In this document: positions 25,800 through 33,578 of the stretch, piece by piece
How the letters are laid out: every line of letters starts with the position of its first letter
Position numbering within the stretch: the stretch's first letter is position 1
Source of the DNA: an uncultured SAR116 cluster alpha proteobacterium
Lineage (GTDB): Bacteria > Pseudomonadota > Alphaproteobacteria > Puniceispirillales > GCA-002684695
Reading direction: 5' to 3'
NCBI GenBank assembly: GCA_902532475.1
Contig: CACAIE010000007.1
Span: 1 to 62,879 of the forward strand
Length of the DNA: 62,879 nt
The notes under the pieces: model-generated
Databases searched by the model: none
Seen by the model: only the letters and a program-made list of their open reading frames with translations
Told to the model about the DNA's origin: nothing
Position numbers and translations under genes: made by a program

Positions 25800-27107
25800 A
25801 TGCCTCTTATTGAAACACCGTATTGGTGGGAAACAGATAATTTAAATTTTTCTTCATATCTTTTTAAAGATAATAATACCAAAAATTCTTATGATTTAGT
25901 TATCGTTGGGGGAGGCTTTACGGGGTTATCTGCAGCAATTACAGCTTCTAAAATTGGCGCAAAAGTTATAGTTATTGACAAAGGAATTCCAGGACAGGGC
26001 GCTAGCACAAGAAATGGTGGAATGCTTGGAGCGCCTCATAAAATTAGTTTCATTGAAACGGTAAAAACTTACGGCGAGGAACTTGCAAGAGAGTTGCTTA
26101 GTGAAGGGATTGAGGGGTATAATTTTACTAAAAAATTATTAACCAATGAATACATGAATTCTGAGTTTAGTAATTATGGTCGCTTGAAGTTAGCTTGGAA
26201 TTCACAAGATTTTATCCAACTTAAACGAGATGTCGAAGAAGCAAAAAGAATTGCGAATTATAACGTAACCATAGTTGATAAAAAAGATTTGCATAATCAT
26301 ATTGGTTCTGAAAAATATTTTGGAGCTGCTTTATTCAAGGATCATGGCGGATTAAACCCTATGAAGTTTCATAATTCATTAATGCAAAAGGCAATTCGTT
26401 TGGGCGTTGATTTTTTGGTTAATACAAGCGTGAAAAAAATTTATCCTAAGGGCTCTCAAAAATTGATAATTATGGATGAAAATGAAATTGTATCAAAAAA
26501 GGTTTTGTTGGCAACAAATGGATACACAACTAGCAATTTTAATTATATTAAGAATCGAATTTTTCCAGTTCCAAGTTTCATAATTTCAACTGAGCCATTA
26601 AGCAAAACCGAAATAGAAACCCTTGCCCCAGGAAAGCATATGATGGTTGAGACAAGGTCCAGGACTTGTTATTTTAGAATTTCATCTGATGGCACTAGAT
26701 TACTATTTGGAGGCAGGGCATCCTTGCATATGATAAATAATACAAAAGCCTCAGGCATTTTAAGGAATTTGATGGTAGATGTTTTCCCAGCCCTTCAAGA
26801 CATTAGAATAACGCATTGCTGGTCAGGTTGGACTGGGTTCACGTTTTCTAAATTACCGCATGTAGGCCTCTTTGAGGATATAAATTTTGCTTTAGGTTAT
26901 TCTGGTAATGGAGTTGCTTTGTCACCTTACTTAGGGCACAAAGCGGCTCTTCAAGCCCTTGACCAAGCAGAAGGTCAGACTGCATTTTCCAAAACAAAAT
27001 TTGAAAGAAGGTTTTATTATTACGGTAACCCATGGTTTTTAAAGTTCGCATCCTATCGTTATAGGATTAAAGATTTTTTTGAAAATAAAAAAAGGGCTAT
27101 TAATTAA
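25800..27107 (+). CDS. FAD-dependent amine oxidase, PuuB-like DAO family
   Basis: This 435-residue flavoenzyme begins LIETPYWWETDN, a typical N-terminus of gamma-glutamylputrescine-oxidase-like proteins. The FAD motif YDLVIVGGGFTGLSAAITAS is at about 31-50, then GASTRNGGMLG, and THCWSGWTGFTFSKLPHVG and LGYSGNGVALSPYLGHKAAL near the C-terminus. It lies 3 bases after tdm, so it belongs to the TMAO demethylation step. Oxidation of dimethylamine or a gamma-glutamylated methylamine is an attractive guess but unproven. Its stop codon lies inside the terminator stem-loop. Confidence 0.82.
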   Translation: MPLIETPYWWETDNLNFSSYLFKDNNTKNSYDLVIVGGGFTGLSAAITASKIGAKVIVIDKGIPGQGASTRNGGMLGAPHKISFIETVKTYGEELARELLSEGIEGYNFTKKLLTNEYMNSEFSNYGRLKLAWNSQDFIQLKRDVEEAKRIANYNVTIVDKKDLHNHIGSEKYFGAALFKDHGGLNPMKFHNSLMQKAIRLGVDFLVNTSVKKIYPKGSQKLIIMDENEIVSKKVLLATNGYTTSNFNYIKNRIFPVPSFIISTEPLSKTEIETLAPGKHMMVETRSRTCYFRISSDGTRLLFGGRASLHMINNTKASGILRNLMVDVFPALQDIRITHCWSGWTGFTFSKLPHVGLFEDINFALGYSGNGVALSPYLGHKAALQALDQAEGQTAFSKTKFERRFYYYGNPWFLKFASYRYRIKDFFENKKRAIN

Positions 27108-27119
27108 TAGCCCTTTTTT
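27088..27119. terminator. bidirectional Rho-independent terminator
   Basis: This is a perfect 32-base palindrome with GGGCTATT/AATAGCCC at its core and flanking A and T runs, so it can terminate on both strands. It ends the tdm-oxidase transcript (its TAA stop lies in the loop region) and also the convergent amt-small protein transcript. Confidence 0.9.
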
Positions 27120-27141
27120 ATAAATTTAATTACTTGGATGT

Positions 27142-27288
27142 TTAATCATTCTTTTCGTTAACAGCACCATAATATAATGCGACAAGGCACATTACAATCG
27201 CAACAGTTAACCAAATTCCTTCCCATCCTCCTGTATAGTATGAAGCGTCAACTCCATTCCATGTTCCAGTATCAAAAGGTGCTCCCAT
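27142..27288 (-). CDS. 48-residue single-helix membrane protein downstream of amt
   Basis: This short gene reads ATG at 27288 to TAA at 27142. A strong ribosome site (AAGGAGATAAAC) directly precedes the start, 28 bases after the amt stop. The N-terminus is polar and aromatic (MGAPFDTGTWNGVDASYYTG), followed by one hydrophobic helix (WLTVAIVMCLVALYYGAV) and a charged tail NEKND. It is co-transcribed with the ammonium transporter and ends before a strong terminator, so it is very likely a real partner, perhaps a regulatory or stabilising subunit. I know no named family. Confidence 0.78.
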   Translation of the reverse strand: MGAPFDTGTWNGVDASYYTGGWEGIWLTVAIVMCLVALYYGAVNEKND

Positions 27289-27316
27289 GTTTATCTCCTT
27301 TGTCTAATTAAAAGCG

Positions 27317-28681
27317 TTAATCATTTGATGGTGAAGAAGGTATACCTTCAGGGTATGCCTGCGCTGGAACTTTTGTTGGATCCAAGCCTGCTTTTTCGTC
27401 TTCTTCATCTACTCTCAAAAAGTTTAATTGGTTCAAAATCCAGGAAACTACGTAGCCAGGAACAAAACCAACTAGGAACATTACAATCATGCCAATTAAT
27501 TGGCCAACAAAAGATATTGTTGCCACACCAGCATCACCGCTTAAGGCAGGATAACCTGATGCAAAAATTCCAACTGCTATTACACCCCAAGCACCTATTG
27601 TGCCGTGAACTGTAACCGCGCCTACTGCATCATCAATGCCCATATTTTCGAGCATACTTGCCAAAGGTTTTAAAGCTGCACCGCCAACAAAGGCAACAGC
27701 AAAAGCAAGTGGAGGCCACCAAAGGTCTAATCCAGCAGCACAGGAAATAATCCCGGCAAGACAACCAGACATCATCCAAAAAGGATCCCTTGTTACCATC
27801 CAGGCACCTATAATTCCACCGCCTATACCCATCAGAATATTAAATGATAGTGCAGATAAGTTCATTGGAGTGCCGTAAATTGAAGCATATTGCGTCGCTG
27901 ACCATGACCAACCTTCACCAGGAAAGATTGCGCAAGCCATTAAAAATCCCCAAAAGCCGACGATAATTAGCATCAAGCCTGTGGCAGTAAATGGCATGTT
28001 ATGTCCTGATATATTATTTGCGGTCCCATCAGCATTAAATTTTCCTAGTCTTGGCCCTAGATTAATCAATACACCTAAAGCAAAGAAACCGGCAATCATA
28101 TGCACTACGCCTGATGCTCCAAAGTCATGGTAACCTAAGCTAGTCACCATCCATCCTCCTGCATTCCATCCCCAGGCAGCTGCTACTACCCAAGCAAAAG
28201 AACCCAGTACAATAGCAAGTATTGTAAATGGCACTACTCTTATTCTTTCAATCACTGAACCTGAAAAAATAGATGCAGTGGTACAAGCAAATAATGTAAA
28301 CGCACCCCAGAATACTCCAGTCGCGTTGTCCGCTAGATTTGGACCCATTACTGCTCCCACAGGGTTGGCATAGTCAATAGCCACTTGCCAATTTTCAGCG
28401 CTTGGAATTAATCCATTTGGAAACGCCCAATAAACAAACCATCCAAAAAAATAGAATGTTGGTATCATAAAAGCAAAAGCCAATATGTTTTTAACTCCTG
28501 AACTGAGAACGTTTTTCATTCTAGAAGCTCCCATTTCATAAGCTAAAAAGCCAGCATGTATGAGTACCATTAGTGGGATGGTTAAATAGTAGTACATTTC
28601 AGCAGTAACTTTATTTGTAGCTGCTGTAGCACTTTCTAGAGCGGCAACTTTGTTTGCAAGCTCAAGAAGTTGTTCTTCCAT
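27317..28681 (-). CDS. amt: ammonium transporter, Amt family
   Basis: This 454-residue polytopic membrane protein keeps the pore twin histidines of Amt/Mep: FGASGVVHMIAGF in the middle and VTVHGTIGAWGV toward the C-terminus. DDAVGAVTVHG is the usual Amt motif. Unlike AmtB, it lacks a clear signal sequence; it starts with an Ala/Glu-rich amphipathic stretch (MEEQLLELANKVAALESATA), then IHAGFLAYEMGASRMKNVLS in place of the usual GLALFYGGMVR-type segment. It takes up ammonium and possibly methylammonium, which suits its place beside the methylamine locus. GGGAGAAAACTT precedes the ATG. No glnK neighbour is seen. Confidence 0.9.
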   Translation of the reverse strand: MEEQLLELANKVAALESATAATNKVTAEMYYYLTIPLMVLIHAGFLAYEMGASRMKNVLSSGVKNILAFAFMIPTFYFFGWFVYWAFPNGLIPSAENWQVAIDYANPVGAVMGPNLADNATGVFWGAFTLFACTTASIFSGSVIERIRVVPFTILAIVLGSFAWVVAAAWGWNAGGWMVTSLGYHDFGASGVVHMIAGFFALGVLINLGPRLGKFNADGTANNISGHNMPFTATGLMLIIVGFWGFLMACAIFPGEGWSWSATQYASIYGTPMNLSALSFNILMGIGGGIIGAWMVTRDPFWMMSGCLAGIISCAAGLDLWWPPLAFAVAFVGGAALKPLASMLENMGIDDAVGAVTVHGTIGAWGVIAVGIFASGYPALSGDAGVATISFVGQLIGMIVMFLVGFVPGYVVSWILNQLNFLRVDEEDEKAGLDPTKVPAQAYPEGIPSSPSND

Positions 28682-28871
28682 AAGTTTTCTCCCATTTTTT
28701 TAAACTAACTACCAAAATTATACCACAAATTTGCAATTGCCAGCAAATTATTAATTAATATTTCAAAAAAACTTTTATCCAGCATTTGAAAAACAATGAT
28801 TAACCAATTTAGAACCAATTTCAAAAATATTTTTTTATTCTTAATCTATTTCATTATCTAAGTTATTCTAA

Positions 28872-30182
28872 ATGAACATTTTATTAACATCCGGATATCT
28901 AATGGAATTTAAGTCAGAACAAATAATCAATGAAATAATTAATAGAAAAGAAGATTTGATTGAATTGACTCAAAATCTTATTAAGATTCCCACATTAAAT
29001 CCACCAGGAGATAATTATCTAGAGATTTGTGAATTTCTTAAAAGTCGTATGGAGTTAAGTGGCTTTAATTCAAAACTCATGAGAGCTTTCGATACCCCAG
29101 GTGATAGTGACAAGCATCCTCGTTGGAATTTAATTTGTTCTAGAAATGGTGGAGTAAAAGGAAAGACAGTTCACTTTAATGGTCATACAGACGTAGTCGA
29201 GACAGGTAAAGATTGGACTTTAGATCCGTTTGAGGGAAAGCTAATTGATGGATTTATTTATGGTCGTGGAGCGTGCGATATGAAAGGGGGAATTGCAGCT
29301 TCTATAATTGCTGCTGAAAGCTTCATTTCATTATACCCAAAATATCCAGGTTCAATTGAATTTTCTTTTACAGCTGATGAAGAAACTGGTGGATATGGTG
29401 GAGTTGCTTATCTTGCCAATCAAGGTCTTTTTTCACCTAGTAAAGTGAATAATGTGATAATTCCAGAACCACTTAACAAAGACAGAATATGCCTCGGGCA
29501 TAGGGGGGTTTGGTGGGCTGAAATAGAAACATTTGGTAAAATCGCTCATGGCTCCATGCCATTTTTAGGTGACAGTGCCATTCGCCATATGGGAGAAATT
29601 CTTAAAGAATTTGAGGACAAACTATACCCAAAACTTGAAAAGATTAAAACTAAAATGCCAGTTGTTCCCGATGGAGCTAAAACTTCAACTCTCAATATAA
29701 ATTCAATCCATGGCGGTGAAGTTGATCACCCGGATGATTTTAATGGCTACCCAGCGGCTATAGTTGCAGATAGTTGCCGAATAATTATAGACAGGAGGTT
29801 TTTGATTGAAGAAAATTTGCAAAACGTTAAAAAAGATATTTATGATTTACTTGATTCAATCAAGGAGAAAAGAAAAAACTTTTCATACTCTATAAGAGAT
29901 CTGCATGAGGTAATACCGACCATGGCTGATAAAAACTCGAATTTAGTTAACCAGTTGAGTAATTCAATAAGGAAGATTATTGGAGTTGACCCAGATTACG
30001 TTATTTCTCCCGGAACATATGATCAAAAACATATAGAGAGAATCGGAAAATTAAAAAACTGCGTTGCTTATGGTCCAGGGATACTTGACCTCGCTCATCA
30101 ACCTGATGAATACATCGGAGTTGAAGATATGCTTGATAGCGCTAAAGTTATGGCTGTATCTTTGAGTGAACTGCTTAAATAA
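28872..30182 (+). CDS. M20-family metallopeptidase (ArgE/DapE type)
   Basis: This 436-residue zinc hydrolase has the M20 signatures VHFNGHTDVVETG, GRGACDMKGGIAAS and FTADEETGGYGG, and a lid-domain histidine in KIAHGSMPFLGDSA. The family cleaves N-acyl amino acids, carbamoyl amino acids or dipeptides in the cytoplasm. It begins an operon with a peptide-type ABC transporter, aldehyde dehydrogenase, SDR and P1 aminopeptidase, so it may process what the transporter brings in. No clear ribosome site marks the ATG at 28872; an internal ATG at 28902 (MEFKSEQ) is a real alternative. Confidence 0.87.
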   Translation: MNILLTSGYLMEFKSEQIINEIINRKEDLIELTQNLIKIPTLNPPGDNYLEICEFLKSRMELSGFNSKLMRAFDTPGDSDKHPRWNLICSRNGGVKGKTVHFNGHTDVVETGKDWTLDPFEGKLIDGFIYGRGACDMKGGIAASIIAAESFISLYPKYPGSIEFSFTADEETGGYGGVAYLANQGLFSPSKVNNVIIPEPLNKDRICLGHRGVWWAEIETFGKIAHGSMPFLGDSAIRHMGEILKEFEDKLYPKLEKIKTKMPVVPDGAKTSTLNINSIHGGEVDHPDDFNGYPAAIVADSCRIIIDRRFLIEENLQNVKKDIYDLLDSIKEKRKNFSYSIRDLHEVIPTMADKNSNLVNQLSNSIRKIIGVDPDYVISPGTYDQKHIERIGKLKNCVAYGPGILDLAHQPDEYIGVEDMLDSAKVMAVSLSELLK

Positions 30183-30244
30183 CTTGAATTTTATTCAATA
30201 TTACGTTCATGATTAATAAAAATTAAAAAAATGGGAGATAAATA

Positions 30245-31723
30245 ATGAAATTTATTAGAAAATTATTTCTAGTTATAATTCCTTTAGTTTTTTCAGTTAA
30301 TGCATTTGCAGCAAAAACTGATTTAACTGTTGGTCTTCAATTGGAACCGCCTCACCTGGATCCAACCGGAGCAGCTGCGGGTGCTATAGACCAGGTCTTA
30401 TATTCAAATGTTTTTGAAGGGTTAACCAGATTTGCGTCTGATGGGTCCATTATTCCTGGATTAGCAAAGTCATGGGATGTTTCGTCTGATGGTACAGTTT
30501 ACACCTTTCATTTGAACCAAGGGGTCAAATATCATGACGGAAGTGATTTGGATGCGAATGATGTAAAATTTTCATTAGACAGAGCCAGAGCAGAAGATAC
30601 AACTAATGCTCAGAAAGCTTTGTTTGCCGGTATAACAAATGTAGAGGTTTTGGATCATCATAAAGTTAAAGTAACTCTAGATAAGCCAAATGGTAATTTT
30701 TTATTTAATCTAGCCTGGGGTGATGCGGTAATTGTTGCTGAGGAAAGTATTGAAAATATTAAACAAAACCCAATTGGAACAGGTCCTTTTGTTTTTGATA
30801 AATGGGTTCAAGGTGATAGAATTGAACTAAAAAAGAACGATGCTTACTGGGGAACACCAGCAAAACTTGATGGTGCAACTTTTAAGTTTATATCCGACGC
30901 GTCTGCAGCTTTTGCTGCTATGATGGCAGAAGATGTTGACGTTTTTAAAAGTTTTCCTGCTCCTGAACAATTAGTTCAATTTGAGTCTGACCCACGATTT
31001 AAAGTTTTAATCGGTTCTAATGAGGGTGAAACGATACTTTCAACAAATAACAAAATGGAGCCATTTAACAATTTAAAAGTAAGGAAAGCTTTAGCTCATG
31101 CAATAAATAGACAAGCAATAATTGATGGCGCTATGTTTGGTTATGGTACTCCTATCGGCACTCATTTTGCTCCTCACCACCCTGCCTATATTGATTTGAC
31201 TGGGCAATCGCAATATGATCCAGATCTTTCTAAAAAGCTGCTTGCTGAGGCAGGTTTTCCAGACGGTTTTACTACAACTCTTAAATTGCCTCCTCCTGCT
31301 TACGCGAGAAAGGGAGGAGAAATTATTGCCTCTCAACTTAGGGAAGTAGGAATTAATGTTGAAATTTCAAATCTTGAGTGGGCTCAATGGCTTGAGGAAG
31401 TTTTCAGAGGAAAAGACTACGGCCTTACTATTGTATCACATACAGAGCCTTTTGATATTGGCATATATGCGAGACCTGAGTATTATTTTCAATACGATAG
31501 TAAAGAGTTTCAAAAAGTAATTGAAGATCTTACTGCAGAGACAAACCCAGTGCAAAGAACAAGCTTAATGAAAAAAGCTCAAAGAATGATTGCTGATGAC
31601 TATGTAAATGGATATCTCTTTCAAAGAGCACAATTAAGTGTCATTAATGCTAAAGTTAAAGGTATATGGGAAAACTCTCCAACTCAAGCGACTGATCTAA
31701 CTTCAGTTTATTGGCAAAATTAA
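30245..31723 (+). CDS. peptide/opine-type ABC transporter substrate-binding protein (SBP_bac_5)
   Basis: This 492-residue periplasmic protein has a signal peptide (MKFIRKLFLVIIPLVFSVNA, cut after FAA) and a DppA/OppA fold. The family pattern YSNVFEGLTRFASDGSIIPG and GTGPFVFDKWVQGDRIELKK is clear. GGGAGATAA precedes the ATG. Its permeases and ATPase follow after a stem-loop. Ligands of this family include di- and oligopeptides, opines and glutathione, and the ligand here is not readable. The surrounding M20 and P1 peptidases favour peptides or N-acyl amino acids. Confidence 0.88.
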   Translation: MKFIRKLFLVIIPLVFSVNAFAAKTDLTVGLQLEPPHLDPTGAAAGAIDQVLYSNVFEGLTRFASDGSIIPGLAKSWDVSSDGTVYTFHLNQGVKYHDGSDLDANDVKFSLDRARAEDTTNAQKALFAGITNVEVLDHHKVKVTLDKPNGNFLFNLAWGDAVIVAEESIENIKQNPIGTGPFVFDKWVQGDRIELKKNDAYWGTPAKLDGATFKFISDASAAFAAMMAEDVDVFKSFPAPEQLVQFESDPRFKVLIGSNEGETILSTNNKMEPFNNLKVRKALAHAINRQAIIDGAMFGYGTPIGTHFAPHHPAYIDLTGQSQYDPDLSKKLLAEAGFPDGFTTTLKLPPPAYARKGGEIIASQLREVGINVEISNLEWAQWLEEVFRGKDYGLTIVSHTEPFDIGIYARPEYYFQYDSKEFQKVIEDLTAETNPVQRTSLMKKAQRMIADDYVNGYLFQRAQLSVINAKVKGIWENSPTQATDLTSVYWQN

Positions 31724-31728
31724 AAAAT

Positions 31729-31761
31729 AAAATCGGAATGCTTTAATAGCATTCCGATTTT
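31729..31761 (+). terminator. stem-loop between binding protein and permease genes
   Basis: A 13-base perfect stem, AAAATCGGAATGC with GCATTCCGATTTT, closes a 7-base loop directly after the binding-protein stop. It should attenuate transcription so that the binding protein exceeds the membrane subunits. Confidence 0.8.
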
Positions 31762-31776
31762 GAATAATTTTATAAA

Positions 31777-32727
31777 ATGCTGCAATATTTTGTTAGACGG
31801 ATTGTAACTTTATTCTTCACATTAGTAATTGCTTCATTAGTAATTTTTGTTTCTCTTGAAATCATTCCTGGTGACCCAGCTTCGTATATGCTCGGTATTA
31901 ACGCTCAGGAAGATACACTGCAAGCACTGAGACAGGAACTTGGTTTAGATAAACCAAAATTAGAAAGATATTTGGAATGGGTTAAGGGTATGCTAATTGG
32001 TGACTTTGGCGTGTCTTATACATATAGAGCTCCAGTAATTGAAATGGTTTCTGATCGATTGTGGGTTTCTTTGCCTTTAGCTGTTTATGCCTTGATACTT
32101 TCTACTCTTATATCTTTGCCTGTTGGAATATACGCCGCTGCTAATAGGGGAAAAATTTCTGATTTATCTGTAATGGGCGTTACACAGATAGGTATAGCTG
32201 TTCCAAACTTTTGGTTTGCAATGCTATTAGTTTACTTGTTTGCAATCATTCTGCGTTGGTTTTCAGCGGGTGGTTTTTCTGGTTGGGAGGCTGGATTGTT
32301 TTTGGGGTTAAAGTCATTAACTCTTCCTGCCATTTCATTGGCATTGCCTCAAGCATCTATTTTAGCAAGAGTGATGAGGTCGTCATTAATTGATACTCTC
32401 AATGAGGACTTTATTAAAACAGCCAGGGCTAAAGGGTTAACACAAAACCAGGCTTTAATTAAACATGGAATTAGAAATGCATTGATACCAGTCTTAACAA
32501 TAATTGGTTTGCAATTTTCTTTTCTTATGGCTGGAGCAATAATTATTGAAAATGTTTTTTTCTTACCAGGTTTAGGCAGGTTAATTTTTCAAAGTATTGC
32601 GCAAAGGGATATAATAGTCGTTGAGTCAGTGATCATGTTGCTCGTATTTTCAGTGGTTATAGTAACTTTCTTGGTTGATGTTGCATACGTAATTGTTGAC
32701 CCTAGATTGAGGTCATCAATTTTGTAA
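31777..32727 (+). CDS. peptide-type ABC transporter permease (DppB-like)
   Basis: This 316-residue inner-membrane protein has the DppB layout: an N-terminal helix, the periplasmic motif FVSLEIIPGDPASYMLG, then five helices. The EAA loop DFIKTARAKGLTQNQALIKH contacts the ATPase. It ends with DVAYVIVDPRLR, typical of the family. It overlaps the DppC-like gene by one base (TAATG). It pairs with DppC to form the translocation channel. Confidence 0.9.
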   Translation: MLQYFVRRIVTLFFTLVIASLVIFVSLEIIPGDPASYMLGINAQEDTLQALRQELGLDKPKLERYLEWVKGMLIGDFGVSYTYRAPVIEMVSDRLWVSLPLAVYALILSTLISLPVGIYAAANRGKISDLSVMGVTQIGIAVPNFWFAMLLVYLFAIILRWFSAGGFSGWEAGLFLGLKSLTLPAISLALPQASILARVMRSSLIDTLNEDFIKTARAKGLTQNQALIKHGIRNALIPVLTIIGLQFSFLMAGAIIIENVFFLPGLGRLIFQSIAQRDIIVVESVIMLLVFSVVIVTFLVDVAYVIVDPRLRSSIL

Positions 32728-33578
32728 TGTTTAGTTTTAAATTCAAAAATAAAAAAAAAAATAACCTAAGTTTAAGTTTTTGGGTAGGGCTACTTTTTGT
32801 TTTTATTGTTTTTCTTTTAGCACTAATTTCTTTTATATGGACACCTTATGATGTGACTTCATTGGTAATTAGTGAAAGATTTAAAGGGCCATCGTTCAGT
32901 CATGTATTAGGAACGGATCACTTTGGAAGAGATATACTTTCAATGATCATGGTGGGTGCGCAAACTTCAATCGCTGTTGCGTTGGTTGCAGTAGGAATAG
33001 GTATATTCTTTGGATTGCCTTTGGGTATGATAGCCGCTGCAAAAAGGGGCACTTTTTTTGATGACTTAGTGATGAGATTTAATGACTTAATCTTTGCTTT
33101 TCCTGCGTTAATAATCGCTATTTTAATTACCGCAATTTTAGGCCCTGGTGCTTTTAACGCTATTATTGCTATTGGAATATTTAATATTCCAGTATTCGCA
33201 AGGGTTGCGAGGGGCGCTGCACTGACACAGTGGTCTAAAGAATATATTCTTGCAGCTAAAGTATCTGGAAAGGGAACTTTTTTGATATCTATTGAGCATA
33301 TAATTCCTAATATTTTGAATCTTTTAATTGTGCAAGCGACCATACAATTCTCTTTGGGAATATTGGCTGAGGCTGGCTTGTCATATGTTGGTTTAGGGGC
33401 TCAACCCCCTATACCGAGTTTGGGAAGAATGTTGGCTGACAGCCAAACTATGATATCAATTGCTCCACACATGGCAATTTTCCCTGGTATGGTAATAGTA
33501 ATCACAGTTCTTGGTTTAAATTTAATTGGGGATGGGTTGAGAGATTATTTTGATCCTAAATTAAGAGGATCAAGTTAA
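32727..33578 (+). CDS. peptide-type ABC transporter permease (DppC-like)
   Basis: This 283-residue permease has the DppC N-terminal pattern HVLGTDHFGRDILSMIMVGA, the EAA loop EYILAAKVSGKGTFLISIEH and the C-terminal GLRDYFDPKLRGSS. Five or six membrane helices are evident. It starts on the last base of the DppB-like stop and ends right before the ATPase start, so translation is coupled. A long antisense frame inside it is a codon-use shadow. Confidence 0.9.
   Translation: MFSFKFKNKKKNNLSLSFWVGLLFVFIVFLLALISFIWTPYDVTSLVISERFKGPSFSHVLGTDHFGRDILSMIMVGAQTSIAVALVAVGIGIFFGLPLGMIAAAKRGTFFDDLVMRFNDLIFAFPALIIAILITAILGPGAFNAIIAIGIFNIPVFARVARGAALTQWSKEYILAAKVSGKGTFLISIEHIIPNILNLLIVQATIQFSLGILAEAGLSYVGLGAQPPIPSLGRMLADSQTMISIAPHMAIFPGMVIVITVLGLNLIGDGLRDYFDPKLRGSS

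Noticed and set aside
32918-33343. 141-residue antisense frame inside the DppC-like gene
   Set aside because: It is long only because the sense gene is rich in hydrophobic codons; no start signal or recognisable motif.
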